From Lonicera japonica (Eukaryota > Streptophyta > Magnoliopsida > Dipsacales > Caprifoliaceae), in NCBI GenBank assembly GCA_021464415.1, contig JAKCWG010000723.1:186001-250000 (forward strand): DNA of 64,000 bases, in the 5' to 3' direction. Shown piece by piece: positions 12,207-22,394 of the stretch (within the stretch, counting starts at the first letter, position 1; each line of letters opens with the position of its first letter). A program made the position numbers and the translations under genes. The notes beneath the pieces were generated by a model. That model was not told the DNA's origin. It made no database searches and was given only the letters and a program-made list of their open reading frames with translations.

Positions 12207-13245
12207 GGGAAAAATGCAAGAAAAACCCTGAAGTTTGGGGTCCTTTGCAAGTTAAACCTCGATATTTCAATTTTGGCAAGACGAACCCTGAAGTACAATT
12301 ATGACTTCAATTCAAACCTTCCATCCAAATCTATTTGAACTATTGGACGGAATGTTGCATGGACTGCCAACATACACGATGAGTTGGACTCCAATGATGA
12401 GTGGACCGTAAAAATGGCGCAAAAATCATCCCTTTTGCATCGATCTTCCCAATAAAATCTCAAAATTCCTTTTTAACCCTAATTCCATAAAACATAAGAG
12501 GTGAGTTGGAGACCAAAGAACCCCGATTCCATAGATACGGGAACATGCTCTTGTGGTCTCAACGCCGTGGTTCGAAGGTCATGGACGACTGCAAATTCAT
12601 GAAGAAGCTTCAGAGGATGCAAACAATTTGGGGTAAATAATTATCTCTAAATAGTGGTAACAATTCTTCATGCTCTTCTTTCTTTATTATCGTTTATTTC
12701 TTTCTAAATGCAGAGTATTGGCAGCTGTCGATTTTTATGTGGGTTGATCCTCTTATATTTGACCTAGTGGGACAAATAATTTTTGGTTTAATTGGTAGAG
12801 CCAACAAGTGGGAAATCGAGGTTCATAGGCTAAAAAGGAAGAGAGAAAAAGCTACGATTTTTGCTGGATTATGGGTCATCATTGTTTTCTTGTTCAGTAA
12901 ACAGTAGGTGGAATTGTTAGTTTGTTGAAACAATGGGGTTTTGTTTTGTAATGGTGAAAGTAGTGTTTTTGGCCTTTTATTATGAATGGAAGTTATGTAG
13001 TGCTCTTGTTTTAGTGCTTTGGCATCTATTTCTTGTTTATATTCATCCATTATCCACGTGGGAAAGTAACAAAAAAATATTAATAAATCCAAGTCAGCAC
13101 CCTGTCCAATATTTCAAACGGATTTGGATGGAGGGTTTGAATTGAAGCTATAATTATACTTTAAGGTTCATCTTGCTAAAATTGAAACATCAAGGTTTAA
13201 TTTGCAAAGGACCCTAAACTTCAAGGTTTATCTTGCATTTTTCCC
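12207..13245. mobile_element. Mutator-like element (Pack-MULE) with 9-bp TSD
   Basis: The ends are GGGAAAAATGCAAG and its inverse CTTGCATTTTTCCC. The terminal inverted repeats extend with good similarity for about 120 bp on each side. The exact 9-bp duplication GAATTTTTT is at 12,198-12,206 and 13,246-13,254. Long TIRs with a 9-bp TSD are diagnostic of Mutator-like elements. There is no transposase; the interior holds a host-like gene fragment with an intron, so this is a gene-capturing, non-autonomous element. Confidence 0.85.
12508..12908 (+). pseudogene. Captured GRF-type zinc-finger gene fragment
   Basis: From about 12,508 the frame reads T-C-S-C-G-L-N-A-V-V-R-R-S-W-T-T-A-N-S, then a stop, then R-S-F-R-G-C. 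This matches the GRF zinc-finger pattern (CxCG ... S/T-x-x-N-x-GRxFxxC). The stop (TGA near 12,600) sits where the family glycine would be. An intron-like GTAAATAATT...AAATGCAG interval (about 12,633-12,714) precedes the second half, which has a W-V-D-P segment, a basic stretch (K-R-K-R-E-K) and a hydrophobic tail (W-V-I-I-V-F-L-F), ending at TAG 12,906-12,908. Plant GRF proteins often end in such a C-terminal membrane segment. Pseudogenised by the stop. Confidence 0.65.
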
Positions 13246-13550
13246 GAATTTTTTTTATACAAAAGTTCATAATTATAATGGATCTTATTTTGTAGCTCTT
13301 GATGACTATATTTGAAATATATAAATTATACTAAAAACTAAATTTTAGATTTTTATTTATATCTTTTTAAATTTTTTGTAAAAAAATTGAGAGAGAAAGA
13401 TGATGTGGATGTGTATATTGGGTTTGATTTTACATGACCTATTTACACAAATTTTGGGTGCCAAAGTTCATAAAAGGCTGCTAGAGATATATTTTTTTAC
13501 AAAACGTGTAAATTTTTACACAAACCAAAATTATACACGACGGTTAAAGA

Positions 13551-14099
13551 TTTTTTAAGTCACTAGGGCTAATAACTATATCCGATATTGGGATTGTAGG
13601 ATAGATTAATTGATTCTAAAGGGGAAAGCTTGAGCATTAGCTAAAAAAAATGATAGAGAAAAATGTATTTTGGCAAAACTCTTTTAAGTCACTAAAGAGG
13701 AAACTGTTGATCACATCATGTGCACAAAAAGTTTTCCAACCCCCACTACACATGGAATGCTTAATAAATAAAACGTCTGAGTACGTGCTTGACTGTAAAA
13801 TATCTAATCGATTAATATAACAAAGTACAAAGTGCGGAAAACGCAACCACAATATCTTCTTGTTTGATTTTCTTGTGATGTGTGTTTGAATTTGTTTGTA
13901 TTGATTTAATTATGTATTTATTTTCTTGTATTTATCTTTAAAAAGAGTGGTATTGAAATTCAACATAAATAATTGAAATAATAAAATAATTAATATTTTG
14001 TGTTTGATTAAAAAGTTGTCTTTAAAACTAATCATTAAAATCGAATGTCCTTTATTATAACCACCATTTATGTAATGTCCTTTAATTTATTATTATTTT
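13551..14099. other. AT-rich spacer, no gene seen
   Basis: No coding signal or repeat was recognised. A short minus-strand frame (13,637-13,852) has no domain and no paralogue elsewhere in the window. Confidence 0.4.
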
Positions 14100-16330
14100 T
14101 TAATAAGTAAATAATATACTTAGAGGTACAATATATTTCTTAATTATTTCTACAAAAGCATATAAAAAAGATTAATCCATTTTCGTGTACTTGTGATATT
14201 CAGATTACACAAAATAGATAATAATTTATTAAATGACTTCAGTAGTAAAATGATCGTATCTAACTACACCATTGCTTATTTCCATTGCATAAGCATATAA
14301 CAACAATGACTTAATTTGACGTTTTTAAATGCCATTCATTTTGCAAATTTTAGCATAAGAAAACTTAACATGCACGACAAGCATATCTATGTTATGTGCA
14401 AAAACCTTAAAAATTTGAATAATCTTTATTATAATTATATAACTCTATTTCAATATATTCATCTAATCACATAAAATCTAAATTCTCAATTAGTATTTTT
14501 ACCATAATAAGAATATAAAATTCTGCTAATTTATTTTAATTTAATTTATTTTCTCTTTATATCTAATAATCAAATAGGAAATTAATTTTAAATTGGGGGT
14601 GGCGGTGGGTTGATGGGCCATTTAAACCCGATGCCCTAGCTGAAGGAAATACCAAAATCACCCTCCTACTTTTCGATGATTACGATGAATTCCGTGGTGT
14701 ATATATATGTGTGTGAACAGACACGGTTTCCTCATCAGTTTCAAATCCATCTATCTCGATTTCCGCTTTATTTCCAGATTTGATTATATGTTTGTTTAGT
14801 TTTTGTTTAGTTTTTCAAATATTCGCAGAAAACTTGGAGATTATAATTAAGTAGCTTTGGTAAATCTCTCTCTCTCTCTCTATATATATAAATTCATTTG
14901 TTTGCTTTTCAGAAAAAAATCAATGTAGGGGGAATGAAAAGGCAACGAGCTAGATGAAGGACACACTCACTTTGATCCACTTTCTACCTCCACGGCTTTC
15001 CCTTAGAATCTGTAAAAATGAGGTGTATATATATATTTATGATGGGTCTTGATTTAGTACAGGCTGTCTGTTTACAGATCGGCCTTATAGCGACAGATTT
15101 TATTGCGTAAACCTTAGGATATATTTTTAGAGACAAAAACTTTTGCTGATTGTGCGATCTGTAAATATACAAACTGTCCGCACCAGATCTTTGTCATATA
15201 TTCATTATGAACAAAACGAAGCATTTTGTTCAGCTCATAGCTTTATTTTTTTATTTGATTTTAATCTATAATTCCTAAGTTTTTTACAGAGTTTCTGTTT
15301 AGCTATTTTTCGGATTTAATTCGAAGATCTGGCCTTAACCAGTAAAAGAATTTGTGTGGTGGCAAAACTACAGACGTCATTAATTTTTTTGGTATAAGTC
15401 TCTAATTAATTCTTAAAAAGGGGAAAATATAGTTCAAATCATTTAGCACAAAAAGTTCTCCCAAATTCATTTGTCAAAATTATTTTGCTTCCTTTATTTG
15501 TTTATTTTATTATTTTCTTGTGTGTGGTAGTTTTAATTTTTCCTTTTTTGCTATAAAAAAAGAACCTTTTTGTTAAAATGATAAAATAAAACAAGGCCAC
15601 ATTTTCTAAATGAGTTATTTATATTTTATCCGGATGAACTTTGACCGGTTCTCCTCCTATTTGTTTTCGTAGGTTGATGCATTCGCAAGTAACATGAACA
15701 CATGTGAAACAGCACTCAGTTCATTATTTATAGCATTTCAGTCATGGTACCAAGTTCCGGGATGTGCAGTTAAAAGGCGATGCCTGAAATTGGGTGAGCG
15801 GGGGCTCGAGTGGGGCCTTAATCATTTCCTTGGCTTGTGGAGAAATAATGGAAGAACATGCAAGTCTGCTTGCCCAAGAATTTGGAATCAAAATTCCAAC
15901 CGGGGGCTACAGAAGGATACAAGCTCAAGAAATAAAGGGGGTTACAAAGGGCGCAACAACCGAAATAGGGTTGTAGGTCCTTCAAAACTCATGAATTCAT
16001 TAGTACTCTTTGATTTAAATTTTAGTATTTTCATGAAATGTAAAATTTGTAATTTCAAGTATTAGACTAGCTAGATTTCACATTAACTATATATGAGACC
16101 TAGCTTGTATCTGGATTTAAGAATTTAAATATGGTGAAAAGGTGAAATTCCCAGAACCATGTTAACACTAAGGAAATTTATTGAAATTATATATTGTCAA
16201 AAGAAACATTTGATGAAGTTATTTCCTACTTTTTTATGTACGTACAAATATGTTTGGGATGATTAAACCCCTTGGTTATTCATTTGTAATGCTTGTATCA
16301 ATATATCTAAGAAAAACAATAAAAGTAATT
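14100..16330 (+). pseudogene. Cassette copy 4 (best preserved)
   Basis: Sister of copy 3, about 5.1 kb downstream. Promoter-like block 14,590-14,715 (TGATGGGCCATTTAAACCC, TGCCCTAGC, TATATATATG); exon 2 from about 14,914 (after TTTTCAG) to 15,021 (AAAAATGAG|GTGTAT); exon 3 from 15,673 (TTTTCGTAG|GTTGATG). Exon 3 reads D-A-F-A-S-N-M-N-T-C-E-T, then S-L-F-I-A-F-Q, from ATG 15,694, and remains open to 16,065. A GGTGAGC at about 15,791 could be a donor joining the first frame to the conserved second frame at 15,794-15,976. The 3' end at about 16,035 has GAAATGTAAAATTTGTAAT. It may still be transcribed; function unknown. Confidence 0.5.
15694..15976 (+). CDS. Exon-3 coding region of cassette copy 4 (unrecognised protein)
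   Basis: Two overlapping frames carry conserved signal. From ATG 15,694, M-N-T-C-E-T ... F-I-A-F-Q-S-W-Y-Q-V-P-G-C; from 15,794, G-A-L-I-I-S-L-A-C-G-E-I-M-E-E-H then L-L-A-Q-E-F-G-I-K-I-P, ending at TAG. Either a frameshift or a short intron (GGTGAGC donor) separates them. The hydrophobic GALIISLA stretch and acidic EIMEEH are seen in both copies 3 and 4. No known domain is recognised. Confidence 0.35.
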
Positions 16331-16853
16331 ATTTGCTCGTCTTATCCACATCATATAAAAACAATGAACTAATTTGACGTTTTTGAAGGCAATTGACTAT
16401 GCAAATCTAGTGTAAGAAAACTTAACTTAGCATATACGATATGCAAATCTGAAGAAAAGTAAACCAGATGAAGGAGTTCCACTGTGATCCACTTAATAGC
16501 TACATGTGTTCCCTTAGAATCTATAGAAATGGGGTATATGATTTTTAGTAGAACTAATCATTTTGTTTTGTTGCTAATTTTCTTTTACTCTGAAATTTTC
16601 AAGTTTTTTTTTAAATTTTTTTCAGCTTGAATTTACACTCCCCTTGATGCTCAATTTTGTTTATAAAATCTGTAAAAAATGATTTCTTGTTTATTGAATT
16701 GTTTATACAAAGTGTATTTAATTAATTGTGCAACAGCACTAGATGCTGCATACTTTCATTTTATGCAGAAGATCCATCCACCGGTGGATTAGTCGATAGT
16801 ACGTTTGGTAAAAAACGAAAATGATAACATGTGCTCTAAGGGCACCTGTTAAA

Positions 16854-18657
16854 GTGTGTTCTTAACTGCACCCACATAATCTGTCTTTTCACCCCACCAA
16901 AAGTCAAAGTTACATTAATCTTAACCTAAAATATAGTGTAAAATCCTTTCTTCTCACCCCATTTTCTATACTTTAAAAAAATCGCCACTAAATTGTCTTT
17001 TCACCCACTTAAAGTTTTAAAAATTAATTAAAAATTTCATTTTTTCCAACAAACAAATATCTACTATTTTCCCTTAATTACATACATCTCATAAATTTAA
17101 GCTTATAATAAATATCCTCACACTTTTATATTAAGCAGAGCATTTCTGGTAATGTCCAGACCTTATGGATTGTGGCTTTTTACGACACTTTTGTGTCGTA
17201 AAAACACTTGGGGTGTGTTTTTACGACGCTTTTGCATCGTAAAAGTGGCCAATCCGTAAGGTCTGGTACTTACTTGAAATTTTTCCTATATATATGTGTA
17301 TGTGTGTACTGTATATTGTGCTTTTATTGTTTTAATATTTAAATTCTTAAAATTACTCATAAAAAAATATTGAAAAAGAAAATAGTTTGGTGAGAAAATC
17401 TCTATCCTTTTAATATTATGCAAGGAAATCGTTTTCTTAAGTCTCCAAAAAATTAAATATCTTATAAAACGAAAGTAACATAATATTTTAATAAATGATT
17501 TACTTTTATGAAAACTATTTTATTGTTTCAATTCATTTTTCCCCTTTTCACAAAAGATAACAGTTTTTAAAAAGAAAGAACAAAGTGTTTTTAAGCCGTT
17601 AAAAATCATTTAAGAACACCCGGAGTGAGAAGACGGATTTTGTGGATGCATTTAAGAATACCCGAAATGATTCATCACTAATCAATTTTTTTTCTGTGAG
17701 GTTTTTTTTTCTCCGTCGTTTTTTTTCTAATATTTTTGATAAAAATAAAATTGATCTACTAATATTTTTGATGTAGTGAATGAAGACATATTTATAAAGA
17801 ATAAGACATAATTATTACTTTTGTTAATTAATTAGTTTACTTCAACGGCTCCACCGAGTCTTTGCAATCTAACCTAAATTATTGATCAATATCGCTCACA
17901 TGTACGTTTTAGAGAGAGATAGTTTACGTATGTATAAAAAAAAGTTAATAAAGAAAAAAAATAGCTTAAGGGCTTTTCTGGGCTTTTCTTTAATTATAAT
18001 TAATGTTTAAATTTTCATATTTTAAAAAAAATTAATTTAGTTTTGTTTTATTAATAATTGTGTTGAAAACAAGTAATATTTTTTTTTTTCAAAATTCATA
18101 AAAATTAAAGGATGATCTAAATTTAATTGGAAAAGAAGTAAATATTTTAAATTTCTTTTGTATATCATACATACTACTATATATATATATGGAACAGAGC
18201 TTTTGATCTTTTAATATTTTTGATGCAGTGAATTAAGACTTATATTTACTTATTTGATAAAAACAAAATTTGTAAACAAATTTAAAATATGAATAATAAC
18301 TATTTAAGAGCAATGAATAATAAAAGATTATATGAAATATCATATAATTGCTAAAATTGTATTTATCGCAATTAATATTTTGTATTTTTAGAGGAACTAT
18401 TTAGATAAAATTTTTAATGAAATTTATTAAGAACAATCTAAATTTTGTTTATTATGTCTTATATTACTGAAAATTTTAATATTATTTAATGTTTTTACTT
18501 TTAGCAACAAAATTTTATCGTCTTTACATTGTTTTAGTATACTCACTCCACCGCTGGGGTGAAGTGCAAGATTTTTTCAATATTTGATGGGGGTAAGAAG
18601 AAAGTATTCTCACACTGGAGTGAGAAGACTAATTATGTGGGTGCATTTAAGAACACC
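16854..18657. mobile_element. Mutator-like MITE/MULE with 9-bp TSD CCTGTTAAA
   Basis: Ends: left GTGTGTTCTTAACTGCACCC, right (reverse complement) GGTGTTCTTAAATGCACCC, continuing with CACATAAT. The 9-bp CCTGTTAAA is at 16,845-16,853 and 18,658-18,666. The paralogous block near 1,461-1,475 has only one CACCTGTTAA, i.e. an empty site. An internal copy of the right terminus (about 17,600-17,655: TTTAAGAACACCCGGAGTG, then TGCATTTAAGAATACCCG) suggests two related elements in tandem or nested. No transposase frame was seen. Confidence 0.75.
17155..17267. repeat. Compound hairpin: hairpins within a larger inverted repeat
   Basis: Outer arms TCCAGACCTTATGGATTG and CAATCCGTAAGGTCTGG pair with one mismatch. 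Each half contains its own stem: TTTTTACGACAC-TTTT-GTGTCGTAAAAA (about 17,178-17,205, perfect) and TTTTTACGACGC-TTTT-GCATCGTAAAA (near-perfect). The two inner stems also pair with each other, giving alternative folds. Confidence 0.85.
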
Positions 18658-19814
18658 CCTGTTAAATTGTTAACCACACCAGAATGGAAAGAATAACACT
18701 TCACTTTGCATGAAACTCTGTGCCTAATTTAGTAAATGTTATAGTTTTTTTTTCTATTTATAGGTGCGTAAAATGTGTGGTTAGGGCACACATTAATATG
18801 AGCCGTTAAAAATGGGAAATATTTGTTTGGAAAGCCTTTCGGGAAAATTAATATTTTTCCTAAATTTGTTTTTCCTTGAAAGTTATAAATTTATTGGCAC
18901 AATGATAAATTGAAAACAACCTAAAGTAGCTAGTATTGTTATTTTAAAAGTGTAATGTCCTTTTTAATTTTTCATCACAGAACTAGTACCTCCTCTGTTG
19001 ATTATCTTATTTCCATTCCATTTCATAACATCTATCTTCCCACTTGTTTATATAGATTGATTCAATCACAAGCAAAATGAATACTTGTGAAACCGAGATT
19101 GGATTGTTGTTCATGGCATTTCAGTTTATTATGGCCCTGCTACACAAGCTAGAAAGGTATATATACATTTTTAACTTAGTCATGCTTAATTCAATACAAC
19201 AACATGAATATTTAGTGCATATTTTAATGGCTATCCATTTTGATGGGTAGTGAAATTTAGCCTGGCTGAGTTTGAAAGCCTTGGTGGTAAAAGAATGGCA
19301 ACCACCAATTGGAAGAAACAAATTTGGGTCACTAACACTAGAGGCCGAAAGTCAAGAACCATATCATCCCTCCTTATTGAGCTTAAGAGGTTTTTAATCT
19401 TGTATGCCAACTAAAATATAGAAGTTTGTTGTTAGAACTCTTTGGTTCAAGTTTTGATGTTTTTCTTGTATGTAAAATTTGTAATATCCAAGTCTAAGTG
19501 TTTTCCTTGAATGTAAAATTTGTAATTTCAAGCGCTGAGCATCTTGTAATTTGACTTGTAGCATTTGGAGATTCAAACTCTTAACATGACTTATGAGAAC
19601 TTATATATACATATGAAGAGTTATTTACAAAAATCACCCCAAAAGTTTACCTATTGTCTCACTTTGGTCCACGAAATTCAAAAATGCATAAATTCATACA
19701 AGAAGTTCACATGTGTTTCACCTTTCCCCATTTTTGGGCGAACCATCTAAAAAACTGACGGAATTAGTCATGTGGATGGTACATGAGGAGTAGAAATGGG
19801 AAAACACTATTCTA

Positions 19815-19815
19815 A

Positions 19816-19864
<49 letters not shown>

Positions 19865-19885
19865 TTCTTCTTCTTCTTCTTCTCT
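19815..19885 (+). repeat. (CAT)n and (CTT)n microsatellites
   Basis: About 15 CAT/ATC units followed by about 7 CTT units, inside the long-TIR element. Confidence 0.95.
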
Positions 19886-20454
19886 CCCTCTCCTTTGGTC
19901 ATTCTTTCTATCCCCAACTCTATATTCTCTCTCAACATATATATATATATTACATATATACACACATTAAGAAAATGAACTATACTCAAATCTAAATCAA
20001 AATTGATAGTTTCCTTGATTTGGAAAGAAAAACCCAAATTTAAAACCAATCTCGAGAGGTAAATCGAAATTGAAAGCCAATCTAAACATGAAATAAAAAT
20101 CAAATTTGATCTAATTCGAATAGATTTGTGGGTTTGATACCCCTTTGAATAAATTGATGGGTTTAGTGCCTTTTTGGGGACAGATTCGTGGGTCCCTTTT
20201 TGGAACAAATACCTTGGTGATGGCTAACAAGATCTAAAGCTTGAAGGAACTTTGAAGAAGGATAAAGTGAAAGGGGGAGTCTAGTAAGGTTAAGGTTTGG
20301 TAATTTGTAGAAGTAAAAGGAGTAGGAGGAGGAACTGCTGCTTTCATGGTGGTTACTGTTGGCCAGAAAGTAGAGAGAAATCCAGTAACAGCGATGTAGA
20401 AAGAATATAAAGTTGGGGATACAAAGAAGAAGCAAAAGGGGGGGGGCAGAGAGA

Positions 20455-20525
20455 GAGACAGATAGATAGATAGATAGAGGAGAAGAAGAAGGAGAAGAAG
20501 AAGAAGAAGAAGAAGAAGAAGAAAG
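20455..20525 (+). repeat. (GATA)n and (GAA)n microsatellites
   Basis: GATAGATAGATAGATA, then a GAAGAA array of about 15 units, interrupted once. Confidence 0.95.
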
Positions 20526-20809
20526 GAATTGTATGTTAATTGATTTTTTTTAATAAGGAATTGTGTGTTAATGGATAGGGAGAAGAAGAAGAATAAAGGA
20601 AAGAAGATGGAGTCAGAATAGTGTTTTATCGCTTTTTCCCTTCATGTGCCTTGCACATGATTAATTCCGTCATCTTTTTAGATGGTCCATCCAAAAATGG
20701 GGGAATGTGAGATGCGGGTGAAACTCCATGTATGAATTTACACATTTTTGAACTTCGTGGACCAAAATGAGATAAGAGGTAAACTTTATGGGTGATTTTT
20801 GTAAATAAC

Positions 20810-22394
20810 ACATATATGAATTTAACAATTTAAAGTTCCTAGAAATGTTAATCACTCATAGCCATACAAGCACTTAAAGAACATGAAAATGTCATGCATA
20901 TGAATGAAAATCATTTTTCATTAAAGTAAAAAAAACTCCCAATGAATGTTCCTTATAAAGGAAAATTTGGCAATGGGAGATATATGGCTTATATGTGGGT
21001 TCATTGAACTTTTATAATAACTTGGACTAATGAGAACCGAGGTTGTTACATGCTGACAATAGCTCTATAAATTGAAGGCCGAGCTTGCATTAACTCTCTC
21101 TCTCTCTCTCTCACTATTTCTATCTCTATGCGTTTATTTGCATCTATACATCCATTAATTTATGTCTATTTTTTTCTATTTGTTAGTCCAGTAAAATATA
21201 TTCATTGTAATGGTTATTTTAGATGATCTTGCTATTCATTGTAATAGTTATTGCAACCGATTTTGATTTGTATGTGGTGGCTAATTGCGCCTCTAAAGCT
21301 AGTAGCAGTTAATTAAGCATTGGTTTAATTTTATGGTGTACCGTCTATGATAGTCTTTCGATCGGGGACTTATAAACTACCACAGAAAACTTCATGTGCT
21401 CACATTGCTATCAATGTTTATAAATGACATTTAGGCTTAGGACATAGTTCACAATATAAATAACACATGCCAATTGCACTATATATTGTAACCCCCCAGT
21501 TCTAATTCAAAATGCCTAGCCCAAACTGTAAGTTATATTTATTGCACCCACATATATATCAAGAACCATATTTTGGTTTTTTATAAACTCCCCCCCCCCC
21601 CCCCCATTAGATCCTTGGTGTAATCGCTACGTCGGGGTCACAAATTAGCCGCATCTAGCAATTTCAGCTCACCGTCAACCACATAAACACGGCCCATAAT
21701 ATCCACACATTAAAATATAGTGGTCACATGAACAATCTCGACTCTTGATGGCCGCATCCAACGATTCCAGCTTGCCGTCAACTACTGCATAAACATGGCC
21801 TACGATTTTGGCTCGCAATCAACCACATAAACACGGCCCATAATATCCACACATTAACATGGTAATGGTCACAAGAACAATCTCGACTCTTGATGGCCGC
21901 ATTTAGCAATTTTGCCAACTGCATAAACGGCTCGCCGTCAGCTAGATAAACGTGGCCCATAAAATCCACATATTAATATAGCAGTAGTCCTAGGTATGCT
22001 CTAAAACAATATGTAACAACATGGGTTCTTAGCCAAAATGGCTAACCAAAGTTGTAAGTTAGGTTCATTACACCCTATTATATAAACTAAGGACTTTCCC
22101 ATGTGGGATATTTTAAGTAGTTACAGATATTCACGTTTATTGTCAATTGTCCATACTTATGTCACATTATCAATGTTACGAATTGGAACAAAATTGTTCA
22201 TGTTTGAACCAAATTATCCGTAAATTCGTAGTAATTAAATTATGTAGATAAAAAATGATTTAAATATACTTCTTTTTTATAATAAAATAATGCAATCGAA
22301 GTGGACTAACTTTTTTTTTTCTTCTTAATTTTTTCTTATTAAAGAGAATTACTCAAATCTTTTTGGCAATGCAAAGAGTTAAATTATTCTACTT
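20810..22394. other. Gene-free stretch with microsatellites and a 160-bp tandem repeat
   Basis: Starts with 3'-flank sequence shared with 35,905-36,000. A CT array is at about 21,094-21,112 and a C homopolymer of about 17 at 21,590-21,606. A tandem repeat occupies about 21,640-21,990. No reading frame of interest. Confidence 0.55.
21640..21990 (+). repeat. About 160-bp tandem repeat, two and a half diverged copies
   Basis: Each unit carries AACCACATAAACACGGCCCA, TAATATCCACACATTAA, GGTCACADGAACAATCTCGA and CTCTTGATGGCCGCAT. Units begin at about 21,676 and 21,818, with a partial unit near 21,940. Confidence 0.75.

Larger units (their letters stand above)
12009..13550. mobile_element. Possible outer MITE containing the Pack-MULE
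   Basis: The left arm (about 12,009-12,060: GAGCATTTCTAATTGTTGTG, then GTGTAAAATC) resembles the reverse complement of the right arm (about 13,500-13,550: TCTTTAACCGTCGTGTATAA, then GTGTAAAAAT). A GAGCATYTC-type start is common in plant MITEs. Boundaries and target duplication are not resolved. Confidence 0.35.
16440..19560 (+). pseudogene. Cassette copy 5, split by a Mutator-like insertion
   Basis: An exon-2-like block at 16,440-16,537 matches 880-960 (ATGAAGGAGTTCCACTGTG) and ends AGAAATGGG|GTATAT. No promoter block precedes it. After the insertion (16,854-18,657) the sequence resumes collinearly with 1,465-2,000. Exon 3 starts at 19,056 (TATAG|ATTGATTC) and reads I-T-S-K-M-N-T-C-E-T-E-I-G-L-L-F-M-A-F-Q-F. 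The 3' ends near 19,460-19,540 carry the AATGTAAAATTTGTAAT motif twice. Non-functional or non-coding as it stands. Confidence 0.45.
19620..20809. mobile_element. Long-TIR (about 200 bp) Mutator-like element with microsatellite core
   Basis: The left arm GTTATTTACAAAAATCACCC (19,620 on) and the reverse complement of the right arm (from 20,809) match over roughly 200 bp, down to ACACTATTCT. The flanks CATATGAAG and CATATATGA look like a diverged target duplication. A paralogous empty site is near 35,905 (TATATGAATTTAACAATT). The interior holds (CAT)n at about 19,817-19,862, CTT repeats and, on the other side, GATA and GAA arrays (20,461-20,522). The apparent minus-strand poly-Asp frame is a microsatellite artefact. 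Confidence 0.7.

Noticed and set aside
19718..19963. Minus-strand frame with a poly-Asp run, and overlapping poly-Met and plus-strand poly-Ile frames
   Set aside because: Translations of the CAT/CTT microsatellites in three frames; no other coding evidence.
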